Part shown: piece by piece, positions 35,037 to 41,924 of the stretch
Position numbering within the stretch: the stretch's first letter is position 1
Layout: the number at the start of each line of letters is the position of its first letter
NCBI GenBank assembly: GCA_030539275.1
Contig: JAUNSK010000001.1
Location: forward strand, 116,932-180,931
Direction of reading: 5' to 3'
Source of the DNA: Oscillospiraceae bacterium
Lineage (GTDB): Bacteria > Bacillota > Clostridia > Oscillospirales > Ruminococcaceae
DNA length: 64,000 nucleotides
Translations under genes and position numbers: made by a program
The notes under the pieces: model-generated
What the model was told of the DNA's origin: nothing
Seen by the model: only the letters and a program-made list of their open reading frames with translations
Database searches by the model: none

Positions 35037-35282
35037 ATGCCGTATTGCGGATAGAATGCTAACAATATTATTGGTAATACAAATTTATCCTCAGATCTGT
35101 AATAATAAATGAATGTCATACATATACATAAAAGGAAATACTGCGGACGTTTAAAGAACCTTCTTTTTATTAATAAAAAACGTCATCAGAAGAGTCTGAA
35201 TACCGGATTTTTTTAGTGTTCAGATAAAATTTTTTTTTACAAATGAGTCTTTAATTAATTTTTATGAAAGGAATGATCTGTT
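35037..35282. other. Leader region of the amino-acid transporter operon
   Basis: No gene is supported. It holds a short CTGAA...TTCAG hairpin, two T-rich stretches and AAAGGA at 35267-35272. I could not match it to a T-box or riboswitch class. No clear promoter was found. Confidence 0.35.
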
Positions 35283-35318
35283 ATCATAAAAGTACTTAAA
35301 AAGACAGTTCTGGCAGGT

Positions 35319-36044
35319 ATGATAGTTGCTGTGACATTAGGACAGTGTTCATGTTCAAATGGCAAAAAAAATAACGAAAAAGTTTATCAGATAGCGGCTG
35401 AAACTTCATTTGCTCCATTTGCATATATGGATGAATCAGGCAGCTATGCAGGAATTGATATTGATCTGTTCAATGCAATTGCAGAAGATCAGAATATAAA
35501 ATTTGAATTTCAGTATCTTGGATTTGAAGCTTCATGTGCAGCACTCGAAACCAATCAGGCTGACGGGGCAATGTGCTGTCTGAGCATAAAAGAGGAGAGA
35601 AAAGAAAAATATGATTTCTCTGATCCGTATTATGAATCGTCGGTAATAACTGTAGTAGAAAACAACAGTAAGACAAAAAAGCTGTCGGATCTGAAAAATA
35701 AAAAAATCGGTGCAAAAATGGGAACTGATGCTGATAAGTATGCATGTGATATATGTGATGAGTATGGTGGGGATGTCGTTCTGGTTGAAGATTTCCCAAC
35801 GGCTCTCATGATGCTTCAGAGCGGAAAAATTGACGCTTTAGTTGATGATACAAATGTTGTCAGCAGTGTTATGCTGAGTGATGATTCAATAAAGAAAATC
35901 GGGGATCCCGGTTATAGATCTGATCTGGGATTTGCAGTATCAAAATCAAAGAACGGTGAACTTCTCAAAGCGTTCAACGAAGGCCTTAAAAATATCAGGG
36001 AAAATGGTAAATATGATGAAATACTTAAGAAGTATGTAGGCTAA
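35319..36044 (+). CDS. Amino-acid ABC transporter substrate-binding lipoprotein
   Basis: A family 3 solute-binding protein. The sequence around Phe-Ala-Pro-Phe-Ala-Tyr-Met-Asp, Ala-Gly-Ile-Asp-Ile-Asp-Leu and Gly-Ala-Met-Cys-Cys-Leu matches polar amino-acid binders such as those for glutamine, arginine or cystine. The N-terminus from ATG 35319 lacks the basic start of a lipoprotein signal. The frame is open upstream to 35280 and adds Lys-Val-Leu-Lys-Lys, which would complete it, but that stretch contains no ATG, GTG or TTG. AAAGGA at 35267 lies 10 bases before an ATC at 35283. The Cys for lipid attachment is probably in Gly-Gln-Cys-Ser-Cys. The permease and ATPase genes follow. Confidence 0.88.
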   Translation: MIVAVTLGQCSCSNGKKNNEKVYQIAAETSFAPFAYMDESGSYAGIDIDLFNAIAEDQNIKFEFQYLGFEASCAALETNQADGAMCCLSIKEERKEKYDFSDPYYESSVITVVENNSKTKKLSDLKNKKIGAKMGTDADKYACDICDEYGGDVVLVEDFPTALMMLQSGKIDALVDDTNVVSSVMLSDDSIKKIGDPGYRSDLGFAVSKSKNGELLKAFNEGLKNIRENGKYDEILKKYVG

Positions 36045-36057
36045 GTGAGGTTTTTCT

Positions 36058-36783
36058 GTGTGGCTGACTAATCAGTTAAAAATGTTCAAGGATGTGTTTG
36101 CAGATCTTTTTCCGTCGCTGATCGAAGGACTGACAGTAACTCTGCAGGTGACTGTTATCTCTGTGTTCGGAGTTACTCTGCTCGGGGTTATTTTCTGTGC
36201 TATGAAGCTGTCAGGAGTCCGGTTAGTAAGAGCTGCTGCGAACATATACGTATACTGTATAAGAGGTACTCCTTTCATTGTGCAGCTGTTTCTGGTTTTC
36301 TTCGGACTGCCGCAGCTGATTCAGATGTCAGGCGGTGATTTCAGAATAAACTCATTCTGGGCATCGGTAGTTACCTGCAGTATCAACGGAGGAGCGTATA
36401 TTACTGATATTTTCAGAACAAGTATAATCAGTGTGGATAAGGGTCAGAAAGAAGCTGCATTCAGTCTTGAAATTTCAAAATTCAATACTTACAGAAAGAT
36501 CATCATACCACAGGCACTCAGACTGAGTATCAGTGCCATAGGAAACCAGATCATTATAACATTTAAGGATACCTCAATTTGTTCGATAATTGCACTCGGA
36601 GATATTGTTTATAAGGGGAAACTTTACATAGGCCGTACAATGCAGCCATTTGTTACATATATGGTCATAGGCGTTTTTTATATAATAATTATCAGTATTT
36701 TATCAGTAGCAGTACATTGTGTTGAAAGAGGGTTAAACAATGATACCGAAAATACAGATAAAAAAGCTAAGCAAAAGCTATAA
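36058..36783 (+). CDS. Amino-acid ABC transporter permease
   Basis: A 241-residue inner-membrane permease of the HisM/GlnP family. About five helices surround the cytoplasmic EAA loop, which reads Glu-Ala-Ala-Phe-Ser-Leu-Glu and then Ile-Ile-Pro-Gln-Ala-Leu-Arg. The start is GTG at 36058, after GTGAGG. A long basic, hydrophilic tail of about 20 residues overlaps the ATPase gene by 44 bases. It forms the channel of the importer with the neighbouring lipoprotein and ATPase. Confidence 0.92.
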   Translation: MWLTNQLKMFKDVFADLFPSLIEGLTVTLQVTVISVFGVTLLGVIFCAMKLSGVRLVRAAANIYVYCIRGTPFIVQLFLVFFGLPQLIQMSGGDFRINSFWASVVTCSINGGAYITDIFRTSIISVDKGQKEAAFSLEISKFNTYRKIIIPQALRLSISAIGNQIIITFKDTSICSIIALGDIVYKGKLYIGRTMQPFVTYMVIGVFYIIIISILSVAVHCVERGLNNDTENTDKKAKQKL

Positions 36784-37468
36784 CGGACTCAAAGTTCTTG
36801 ATGGTATAGATCTGGACGTAAAACCTGAAGAGAAGGTTTGCGTTGTCGGACCTTCAGGTTCAGGAAAATCTACACTGCTCAGGTGTATAAACGGTCTCGA
36901 GAAAACATATACAGGGGAGATCCTGATAAATAACTGCGTCAGTCAGAAAAATAAGGATAAAAGGATAGGCATGATCTTTCAGCACTATAATCTTTTTTCT
37001 AATCTGAATGTCATGGAGAACATTACGCTTGCCCCGATCTGCAGCAAGCTGATTTCGAAGAAAGACGCTGAAAGCTATGCTCTTAAATTTTTAGCTAAAG
37101 TCGGACTTGAGGATAAGCTTTATAGTTATCCTTCACAGTTAAGCGGCGGTCAGGCACAGCGTGTGGCAATAGCAAGGTCACTTGCCAATAAACCCGAAGT
37201 TCTGCTATTTGATGAACCGACAAGCGCGCTGGATCCGGAAAGAAAAGACGAAATTTTAGAGATAATCAATAATCTCTCAGATACCGGGATGACCATGGTC
37301 ATAGTAACTCATGAGATGGAATTTGTAAAAAATATTGCTGATAAGGTAGTGTTTATGGACAATGCAAGGATCATTGAAGAGAATTCTCCTGATAAATTTT
37401 TCACCCGCCCGGAGACGAAGCGTGCGCAGATGTTTGTAAAAATCAGTAATTTACAGCAGAGTATTTAA
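36740..37468 (+). CDS. Amino-acid ABC transporter ATP-binding protein
   Basis: A 242-residue ATPase with Walker A GPSGSGKST, signature LSGGQAQR, Walker B VLLFDEPTSALDPE and His in Val-Thr-His-Glu. This is the GlnQ/HisP type that powers polar amino-acid import. GAAAGAGGG precedes the ATG inside the permease gene, so translation is coupled. It is the last gene of the three-gene operon, with a strong terminator 10 bases later. Confidence 0.95.
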   Translation: MIPKIQIKKLSKSYNGLKVLDGIDLDVKPEEKVCVVGPSGSGKSTLLRCINGLEKTYTGEILINNCVSQKNKDKRIGMIFQHYNLFSNLNVMENITLAPICSKLISKKDAESYALKFLAKVGLEDKLYSYPSQLSGGQAQRVAIARSLANKPEVLLFDEPTSALDPERKDEILEIINNLSDTGMTMVIVTHEMEFVKNIADKVVFMDNARIIEENSPDKFFTRPETKRAQMFVKISNLQQSI

Positions 37469-37478
37469 CTTATATAAG

Positions 37479-37508
37479 AAAAGGAGTGCATAATGCACTC
37501 CTTTTTAT
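37479..37508 (+). terminator. Terminator of the amino-acid importer operon
   Basis: A perfect 12-bp stem, AAAAGGAGTGCA / TGCACTCCTTTT, has a 3-nt loop and a following T-rich tract. Confidence 0.92.
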
Positions 37509-37523
37509 TTTAATATATTTTAA

Positions 37524-37775
37524 TTAATATATGGCCTGATTCCAGTCTGAGAGCACTGACTTGTCAGCTGCAACTTTATTGATTATTTCATCTGCTGAGC
37601 GTACATTGTCAAATGTTCCGTTTGAAATTTCATTGATTACAGACTGAAGCAGTCTTTCATAGTAAGCTTCTGCTGTTATATTTGTTGTGGTATCGTGAAA
37701 GTGTCTCTGGCTTGTACTTGAAGCAATGCTTGCATATTTTTCTTTAACCTGCTGGATCATGTCATCACGGTTCAT
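37524..37775 (-). CDS. Hypothetical protein, 83 residues
   Basis: A small soluble protein, mostly helical, with a Ser/Thr/His-rich middle (His-Phe-His-Asp-Thr-Thr-Thr) and a C-terminal Asp-Trp-Asn-Gln-Ala. It has no signal peptide, membrane segment or known motif. GGAGTAAT stands before the ATG. It is the last gene before the prophage and is probably host DNA, but it could also be the outermost prophage gene since the left end is not fixed. Confidence 0.6.
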   Translation of the reverse strand: MNRDDMIQQVKEKYASIASSTSQRHFHDTTTNITAEAYYERLLQSVINEISNGTFDNVRSADEIINKVAADKSVLSDWNQAIY

Positions 37776-38052
37776 ATTATTACTCCTAACTGCTGCATCT
37801 CAGAAAAATGAGCTCAGCAAAAAATATCGGCATTAATTAAGTGAACTGCAATTGATCATTTACCTGTGTCAGAAAACATGGTGCAAATATATTTTCTGCA
37901 AAACATATCTATATATTCGAAACGTCTGTTAAGTGACATGTAGAATAAAAAAATGCGTAAAACCGAAAAAAGCCGAAAAAATCAGAATAAAAAGCCATAA
38001 ACCTCGTAACTACGTCGGTTACAAAGCGAACAAAATTGAATATCTAAGAAAC

Positions 38053-38067
38053 CACCATAAAATGGTG
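38053..38067. repeat. Short perfect hairpin
   Basis: CACCAT-AAA-ATGGTG, just before the terminator-like hairpin at 38072. Confidence 0.5.
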
Positions 38068-38071
38068 TCAA

Positions 38072-38118
38072 AAAAATGCCTTGATTTTAGCGTTTAGAAG
38101 CTAAGTCAAGGCATTTTT
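38072..38118. terminator. Bidirectional terminator at the left end of the prophage
   Basis: The outer arms AAAAATGCCTTGA / TCAAGGCATTTTT pair perfectly over 13 bp. An inner TTAGC/GCTAA pair closes the loop. It would insulate the repressor gene from host transcription. Confidence 0.8.
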
Positions 38119-38201
38119 AATTTTCGTAGGTCAATAGTGTTTTAAAGTATTCTAGAAGTGTTTTAAAGGTGATGAAAAGCCGTAAAATCAACGTTTGAAC
38201 C

Positions 38202-38217
38202 GTTTTAACGTTAAAAC
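38202..38217. repeat. Perfect 16-bp palindrome
   Basis: GTTTTAACGTTAAAAC is a full palindrome inside the left-end repeat cluster and a candidate protein-binding site. Confidence 0.55.
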
Positions 38218-38267
38218 ACTTTTAAAACAGCATTTATAACGGCTTAGAAAATATGAATTGAAAATGA

Positions 38268-38317
38268 GGTCGCAACCTCGCAACAAAATTAAAATAGGGC
38301 CGCAACTAGTTGCGACC
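38268..38317. repeat. CGCAAC repeat cluster downstream of the repressor gene
   Basis: GGTCGCAAC (38268-38276) is followed by CTCGCAAC (38277-38284) and then by the palindrome CGCAACTAGTTGCG (38301-38314), whose right arm continues to GACCCC and so restores GGTCGCAAC on the other strand. Four half-sites in 50 bases suggest a protein-binding region. Confidence 0.55.
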
Positions 38318-38399
38318 CCTAGATAAACAACGTAAATACGCAGATAAAGATATATTAAATATATAAAAGATATTTTAATAAAAATTGAAAGGGTAGCAA

Positions 38400-39128
38400 C
38401 TAAATTATATCACTTTTTTCTAACTTACAAAGCACTTTCCCCTTACATAAAACATTATCATAATCATGTATCATAATATCTTCGTACTTGGAATTAAGAG
38501 ATATCAGTCTGTCACCACCATATTTTTTAACATATCCTTCTCCGTTAATAATAAAAATGCCGATTTCATCCGGATCAACACTCTCCTGCAGCGCAATCAG
38601 AAGAATATCACCATTTACATATAGCGGTTCCATACTGTCTCCGGATACACGCACTGCAAAGCTTGCCTGACTTGTACTCTCATTAAGCTTCACTGCACAC
38701 AGGTCCTTATAGTCACTGGTCAGACTTTCACCAGTGCCGGCTGAAACAGGCAAGTCAAAGATATCAATAAATTTTGATTTAAATGTCGGTTGAAATAATG
38801 AATCAAGGTGTTTCTGTTTGCTTTGTTCTAATAAAACCTCAGCACGTTCATGGATACGAATACGATCATCACGATTTAGTTGAGTATATAAATTAATAAG
38901 TTCTTGTTCATCATCAGACAATTTGTTTGGTGATGAACTTTTGTTTTTACCGAAGAGTAAGTATTCTACAGAAACGTTTAGAAAATCTGAGAGAGCAATA
39001 ATTTTATCAATTGACGGTGAACTTGTGTTAAAACGTTTAATCGCGCCATTTCCAAATCCCAAAGCCTTTTCAACCGCATTTATTGATAGTCCTTTCTCCT
39101 TTATGAGAGCTGTAATTCTATCCACCAT
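38400..39128 (-). CDS. Phage repressor, XRE helix-turn-helix plus S24/LexA-like peptidase
   Basis: A 242-residue cI-type repressor. The N-terminal HTH (about 1-60) includes Lys-Gly-Leu-Ser-Ile-Asn-Ala-Val-Glu-Lys-Ala-Leu-Gly. The C-terminal half has the S24 fold with the catalytic Ser in Val-Ser-Gly-Asp-Ser-Met-Glu-Pro and Lys in Gly-Tyr-Val-Lys-Lys-Tyr. It should hold the prophage silent and cleave itself on RecA activation after DNA damage. An in-frame GTG lies 9 bases upstream, but AGAGGAGG favours ATG 39128. Two operators sit in the divergent control region. Confidence 0.92.
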   Translation of the reverse strand: MVDRITALIKEKGLSINAVEKALGFGNGAIKRFNTSSPSIDKIIALSDFLNVSVEYLLFGKNKSSSPNKLSDDEQELINLYTQLNRDDRIRIHERAEVLLEQSKQKHLDSLFQPTFKSKFIDIFDLPVSAGTGESLTSDYKDLCAVKLNESTSQASFAVRVSGDSMEPLYVNGDILLIALQESVDPDEIGIFIINGEGYVKKYGGDRLISLNSKYEDIMIHDYDNVLCKGKVLCKLEKSDII

Positions 39129-39148
39129 ATATAACACCTCCTCTAATT

Positions 39149-39199
39149 TCTCAAATTTGAGATAAAACTATTGACATTTCTCATATTTGAGAAAATAAT
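39149..39199 (+). promoter_or_regulatory. Early promoter with paired repressor operators
   Basis: TCTCAAATTTGAGA (39149-39162) is a perfect palindrome. TTTCTCATATTTGAGAAA (39177-39194) is the same motif with 7-bp arms. The second fills the 17-nt spacer of a rightward promoter, TTGACA (39171-39176) to AATAAT (39194-39199). The repressor bound there would block early transcription, and the first site lies next to its own ribosome site. Confidence 0.8.
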
Positions 39200-39308
39200 A
39201 TCTATAGACATATTAATTAAATAATATGCTTTTAATAATATTATAGCAAAATTCTTAGACTATTGCAATGAAGTATCTTGAAAATGTTAAAAAAAAGGAG
39301 GAATTCAA

Positions 39309-39497
39309 ATGCTGATCGGAATCGTTATTGGTTTTGTTCTCAATATCATTATTCTTTTGGTAATACTTATGTGTTTTTCAGAAACCACACGCAAATTAGG
39401 AGTTATGCTTCAGCAACTCAATATAGCTATTGAGGAAGCTGAACATAAAATTGATGAATACACAAAACTAAAAGAAATGGCGAAGATGAAAAAATAA
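39309..39497 (+). CDS. Small membrane protein with coiled-coil tail, 62 residues
   Basis: First gene of the rightward early transcript. It has one hydrophobic N-terminal helix (about 2-22) and a charged helical tail (about 30-62) likely to form a coiled coil. AAGGAGGAATTCAA precedes the ATG; the same 14 bases precede the gene at 39962. The product is likely anchored in the cell membrane facing the cytoplasm. Function is unknown. Confidence 0.65.
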   Translation: MLIGIVIGFVLNIIILLVILMCFSETTRKLGVMLQQLNIAIEEAEHKIDEYTKLKEMAKMKK

Positions 39498-39528
39498 AGA
39501 GTAGCGTTGCTCCAACAACACTACTCTT
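39497..39528. terminator. Bidirectional terminator between convergent prophage genes
   Basis: Arms AAGAGTAG and CTACTCTT enclose an inner GTTG/CAAC pair. It lies between the plus gene ending at 39497 and the minus gene ending at 39539. Confidence 0.8.
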
Positions 39529-39538
39529 ACAACTTGCA

Positions 39539-39889
39539 CTATAGTAATTTAGAAATTTCTTCTAACAGCTTGACAACTATCGGTTTATATTTTGTATACA
39601 AGTCTGGCAGCTTATCTGCAATCATTATAATTGACGAAATGATGCTAAGTGCTGTAACAACAGACATGTTTCTTGATTCTAAGCCATCGGCTAACGTAGG
39701 CTCGTTTATATCAAGTTCTTTACACAAATTCTCAAGTTTCAAGATAATACTATACGGAACTGTAGATTCACTATCTTTAGATTTATTTAGCAGTTCTTTA
39801 ATGTCAAGTTTAAGATCTTCCCATGTAAAGTTTTCAATTTCACCCCATGTAAAGTTGCTTATTTCATCCCAATTCACGATTTTCACCAC
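39539..39889 (-). CDS. Minus-strand prophage accessory protein, 116 residues
   Basis: The N-terminus carries repeated Trp units (Asn-Trp-Asp-Glu-Ile, Thr-Trp-Gly-Glu-Ile, Thr-Trp-Glu-Asp-Leu), then a charged helix. A hydrophobic stretch (about 80-97) may be a membrane helix, and an amphipathic end follows. GTG codons at 39889 and 39880 are both possible starts after AAAGGTG. It runs against the early genes and has its own strong promoter and terminator, the pattern of a gene expressed during lysogeny. Function is unknown; host-defence or superinfection roles are guesses. Confidence 0.65.
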   Translation of the reverse strand: MVKIVNWDEISNFTWGEIENFTWEDLKLDIKELLNKSKDSESTVPYSIILKLENLCKELDINEPTLADGLESRNMSVVTALSIISSIIMIADKLPDLYTKYKPIVVKLLEEISKLL

Positions 39890-39900
39890 CTTTCCCTATA

Positions 39901-39929
39901 ATTATACCATTTAGTATATAACAATTCAA
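39901..39929 (-). promoter_or_regulatory. Promoter of the minus-strand accessory gene
   Basis: Minus strand: TTGAAT, a 17-nt spacer and TATAAT, immediately upstream of the ribosome site. Confidence 0.75.
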
Positions 39930-39961
39930 TATATGGAAAAATAATAAAAGGAGGAATTCAA

Positions 39962-40213
39962 ATGAATGATCCATGTGAGCTGTGCCGATCAGAGCATCAG
40001 AGCTGCCGATCACAATGCGTACAGCATATTTACTTTATCAATGAAGTGATTGCTCATCTTGAAGATCTGAAAGAGAATCGAAAAAGTTTTCTGAGTGATC
40101 TTAGCACAAAACAAAATGAAGTTATAGAAAATGATATTGCTGCAATAGATGCGGCAATATCAGAACTTAAGGAAAACATTGAGGTACACCACTATGAAAA
40201 AGAAAAAATTTAG
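39962..40213 (+). CDS. Cys-rich N-terminus / coiled-coil protein, 83 residues
   Basis: Four Cys in the first 20 residues (Cys-Glu-Leu-Cys and Cys-Arg-Ser-Gln-Cys) could bind zinc. A long charged helix of about 55 residues follows, likely a coiled coil. AAGGAGGAATTCAA precedes the ATG. The gene overlaps the next one by 20 bases. Family not recognised. Confidence 0.65.
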   Translation: MNDPCELCRSEHQSCRSQCVQHIYFINEVIAHLEDLKENRKSFLSDLSTKQNEVIENDIAAIDAAISELKENIEVHHYEKEKI

Positions 40214-40391
40214 TAGCGTACCTGCCAGACTGGGGTATAGAGCAGCATATCTGATGATTATACTGGACTTATTAAATCTAATGATCATAATTATTGCTAA
40301 GCTGCTTGAAATAAAGGAAATATCATTATTAAATCTTGCAGTTTCTACGTTAATCGGACTGATCTGCATAATAAGACTTGGAGGAAGATAA
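40194..40391 (+). CDS. Small two-helix membrane protein, 65 residues
   Basis: The reading frame is open upstream, but the natural start is ATG 40194, inside the end of the previous gene and after GAGGTACACC. A basic N-terminus precedes two hydrophobic helices (about 18-38 and 43-62). It may be a holin-like or accessory membrane protein, but it sits in the early region and nothing ties it to lysis. Confidence 0.6.
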   Translation: MKKKKFSSVPARLGYRAAYLMIILDLLNLMIIIIAKLLEIKEISLLNLAVSTLIGLICIIRLGGR

Positions 40392-40394
40392 GAA

Positions 40395-40604
40395 ATGTCA
40401 ATTGGCACAAATATAAGGGAAATACGAAAAGGTCAGAACCTGAGACAGGTTGATCTGGCAGCCAAAGCAAAGGTTGAACAGGTATACATATCAAATATTG
40501 AAAATAACAGATTTAACGACCCAGGTGTTTTCAGAGTAAAACGTATAGCTGCTGCTCTGAATTGCAGCATTGAGAGATTACTGGAGGGCGTTGAGAATGA
40601 ATAG
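40395..40604 (+). CDS. XRE-family helix-turn-helix regulator, 69 residues
   Basis: A complete small HTH protein: Ile-Arg-Glu-Ile-Arg-Lys-Gly-Gln-Asn-Leu, Gln-Val-Asp-Leu-Ala-Ala-Lys-Ala, then Tyr-Ile-Ser-Asn-Ile-Glu-Asn and Ile-Ala-Ala-Ala-Leu-Asn-Cys. It is a DNA-binding protein without an effector domain, probably a Cro/Ner-type second regulator of the phage switch. It ends with an overlap into the next gene. Confidence 0.9.
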   Translation: MSIGTNIREIRKGQNLRQVDLAAKAKVEQVYISNIENNRFNDPGVFRVKRIAAALNCSIERLLEGVENE

Positions 40605-40971
40605 GCTAACTTACAGTGAAAACGGCAGATGGGGCGTAATCGGAATGAATGAACAAAATCAGGACGAAAAACTCTACGGAGTTGCCTGTAAACTTAAGGA
40701 TTATGAACAATGCGGCATGGATCCTGATGAGCTTCAGGACATGCTGATGTTCGAAATAAAAATTGGTTCAGATATTCAGGGTTATGTTATCTATGGCATT
40801 TGCAAAAAACATTGCATAGCCAAGAGGAATAAGACAGATGAATATGTTGTCTGGACCATAGATAGTGACAGGAAAGGGGTTCACTGGGGCAGATACTTTA
40901 CTGATATTAACGAAGCGGAAAAGCATTTCTGTGAAGTGTGTTTTGATTTTTCAAATGAAGATGAGTGTTAG
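40597..40971 (+). CDS. Phage early protein of unknown function, 124 residues
   Basis: Starts at ATG 40597, overlapping the HTH gene by 8 bases, with GGAGGG upstream. The opening Arg-Leu-Thr-Tyr-Ser-Glu-Asn-Gly-Arg-Trp-Gly-Val resembles a motif common in small Firmicute phage proteins. The central part has Cys residues (Tyr-Glu-Gln-Cys-Gly, Ile-Cys-Lys-Lys-His-Cys). No enzyme motif is seen. The stop codon is the first base pair of the hammerhead-like element. Confidence 0.7.
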   Translation: MNRLTYSENGRWGVIGMNEQNQDEKLYGVACKLKDYEQCGMDPDELQDMLMFEIKIGSDIQGYVIYGICKKHCIAKRNKTDEYVVWTIDSDRKGVHWGRYFTDINEAEKHFCEVCFDFSNEDEC

Positions 40972-41033
40972 GCCGAAACATCAGGCATGAGCCTGGTGTC
41001 TGCCGGAGATGGTCTCCCGGCACTGATGATGGC
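40972..41033 (+). ncRNA. Hammerhead ribozyme-like element, copy 1
   Basis: The conserved core is present in the type II order: GAAA (40975-40978), a 9-bp stem III (40978-40986 with 40991-40999, one G-T wobble), the GTC triplet with the predicted cleavage after C41000, stem I (41001-41022 hairpin with one bulge) and CTGATGA (41023-41029). Stem II, formed by the open ends, is short (GGC with GCC, 3 bp), so activity is not certain. It begins at the stop codon of the upstream gene. A second copy with different stems but the same core lies at 41925. Confidence 0.75.
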
Positions 41034-41059
41034 AGACTAGAAAGGAAGTGAAAAAGGTT

Positions 41060-41458
41060 ATGACAAAAGAAGAATGGGATTCTGCACAACGAAACTTAAC
41101 TTTTCCTGGATCAACAGTATATATGAAGATTGATGGATATGACATTGCCGTACAGGTTCAGAGAAAATCAAGATCTTCGTTGAATAATGTTTTGACAGTA
41201 TATGTTGATGGGAAAATAAAAGTTGAATGGCTTGCAAACGGTTGTGAGATAAGAGAAAAGTTTTATTGCAGGCATGAAAGAAGCTTATTGTCAGCTAATG
41301 CGAAAAAAGAAATAAAAAAATATCGTAAATCAGTTCGTGACAAAATAATAAAGGATTCATTATATACCGTTTATAGTCCATACTGGAATTCATTCAGATC
41401 AATGAAATCACACTTTATAAAAAATAACAGCTCAATAGAGCTGGTGAGTAAGGAGTAG
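41060..41458 (+). CDS. Hypothetical prophage protein, 132 residues
   Basis: AAAGGAAG supports ATG 41060 (a GTG at 41048 is in frame but too close). The product is basic, with an N-terminal Thr-Lys-Glu-Glu-Trp, a predicted beta-rich middle (Val-Tyr-Met-Lys-Ile-Asp-Gly-Tyr-Asp-Ile-Ala-Val) and a Lys-rich helix with two Tyr-Tyr/Tyr-Trp aromatic patches. I do not recognise it. It lies between the two hammerhead-like elements. Confidence 0.65.
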   Translation: MTKEEWDSAQRNLTFPGSTVYMKIDGYDIAVQVQRKSRSSLNNVLTVYVDGKIKVEWLANGCEIREKFYCRHERSLLSANAKKEIKKYRKSVRDKIIKDSLYTVYSPYWNSFRSMKSHFIKNNSSIELVSKE

Positions 41459-41463
41459 TTTAA

Positions 41464-41634
41464 ATGAAAGTTAAGGTACATAAAAAGGTTTCTCCTTTAA
41501 GCTCCCTCAGATCAGAAAGAAGAAACCATGATAAAGAAATTAAGACTGATAGCAATATATGCTTTGTAACGATCGACATCAAAAAAATGTGCAGGAATGC
41601 CTCTCTTAGAAGATTATTATGTTCTAAAAAATAG
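41464..41634 (+). CDS. Small basic protein, 56 residues
   Basis: ATG 41464 follows AAGGAG at the end of the preceding gene. The product is strongly basic (many Lys and Arg), with three Cys. There is no membrane helix. Its stop codon overlaps the end of the minus-strand gene at 41624. Function unknown. Confidence 0.55.
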   Translation: MKVKVHKKVSPLSSLRSERRNHDKEIKTDSNICFVTIDIKKMCRNASLRRLLCSKK

Positions 41635-41899
41635 AATGAAGTAAATCTTTTTTAGCCTTTAAGTGTACGTTCTGATTTCCAAATGATAATAAACAATCAG
41701 TTGCTTCTACGTTTAAGCGATCAAAAGGAAATGAAAAGCATACGATTCTTTTTCCTTTATATTCAACAATTAACTTTTCTTCATTTTGAAAATACTCATA
41801 ATCAGGTACTTTTGGAAAAGCAAAATCCCAATTGTTGAAATGAACAACTTTATCATCATCATTTACAATAAACTGTTGAACTGCTTCTTTTGCTTGCAT
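41624..41899 (-). CDS. Minus-strand prophage accessory protein, 91 residues
   Basis: A soluble protein with a Trp-Asp-Phe-Ala-Phe-Pro-Lys-Val-Pro stretch and predicted beta strands. The ribosome site AAGGGGGG is strong. It lies opposite to the early operon, between the two hammerhead-like elements, and the second element overlaps its upstream region on the other strand. The position suggests a lysogeny-expressed accessory gene. No motif is recognised. Confidence 0.6.
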   Translation of the reverse strand: MQAKEAVQQFIVNDDDKVVHFNNWDFAFPKVPDYEYFQNEEKLIVEYKGKRIVCFSFPFDRLNVEATDCLLSFGNQNVHLKAKKDLLHSIF

Positions 41900-41924
41900 A
41901 TATTATTCCCCCCTTCCATTAATT

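Larger units (their letters stand above)
37966..38250. repeat. Repeat cluster at the presumed left end of the prophage
   Basis: Three direct copies of a box AAAAGCC(G/A)-(A/T)AA lie at about 37966, 37989 and 38175; the first and third extend to ATCA. An inverted copy lies at about 38236-38248. AGTGTTTTAAAG occurs twice (38136-38147 and 38157-38168), 21 bases apart, and the related TGTTTTAAAAGTGTTTTA is inverted at 38212-38229. Multiple spaced boxes of this kind are what a MuA-type transposase binds at the phage end. The assignment is inference. Confidence 0.5.

Noticed and set aside
35037..35282. T-box or riboswitch before the amino-acid importer
   Set aside because: No T-box core or known aptamer pattern could be found; only short hairpins and T runs are present.
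39507..39914. Plus-strand open frame of 135 codons
   Set aside because: It is the antisense of the gene at 39539-39889, which has a good promoter, ribosome site and terminator; the plus frame has none.
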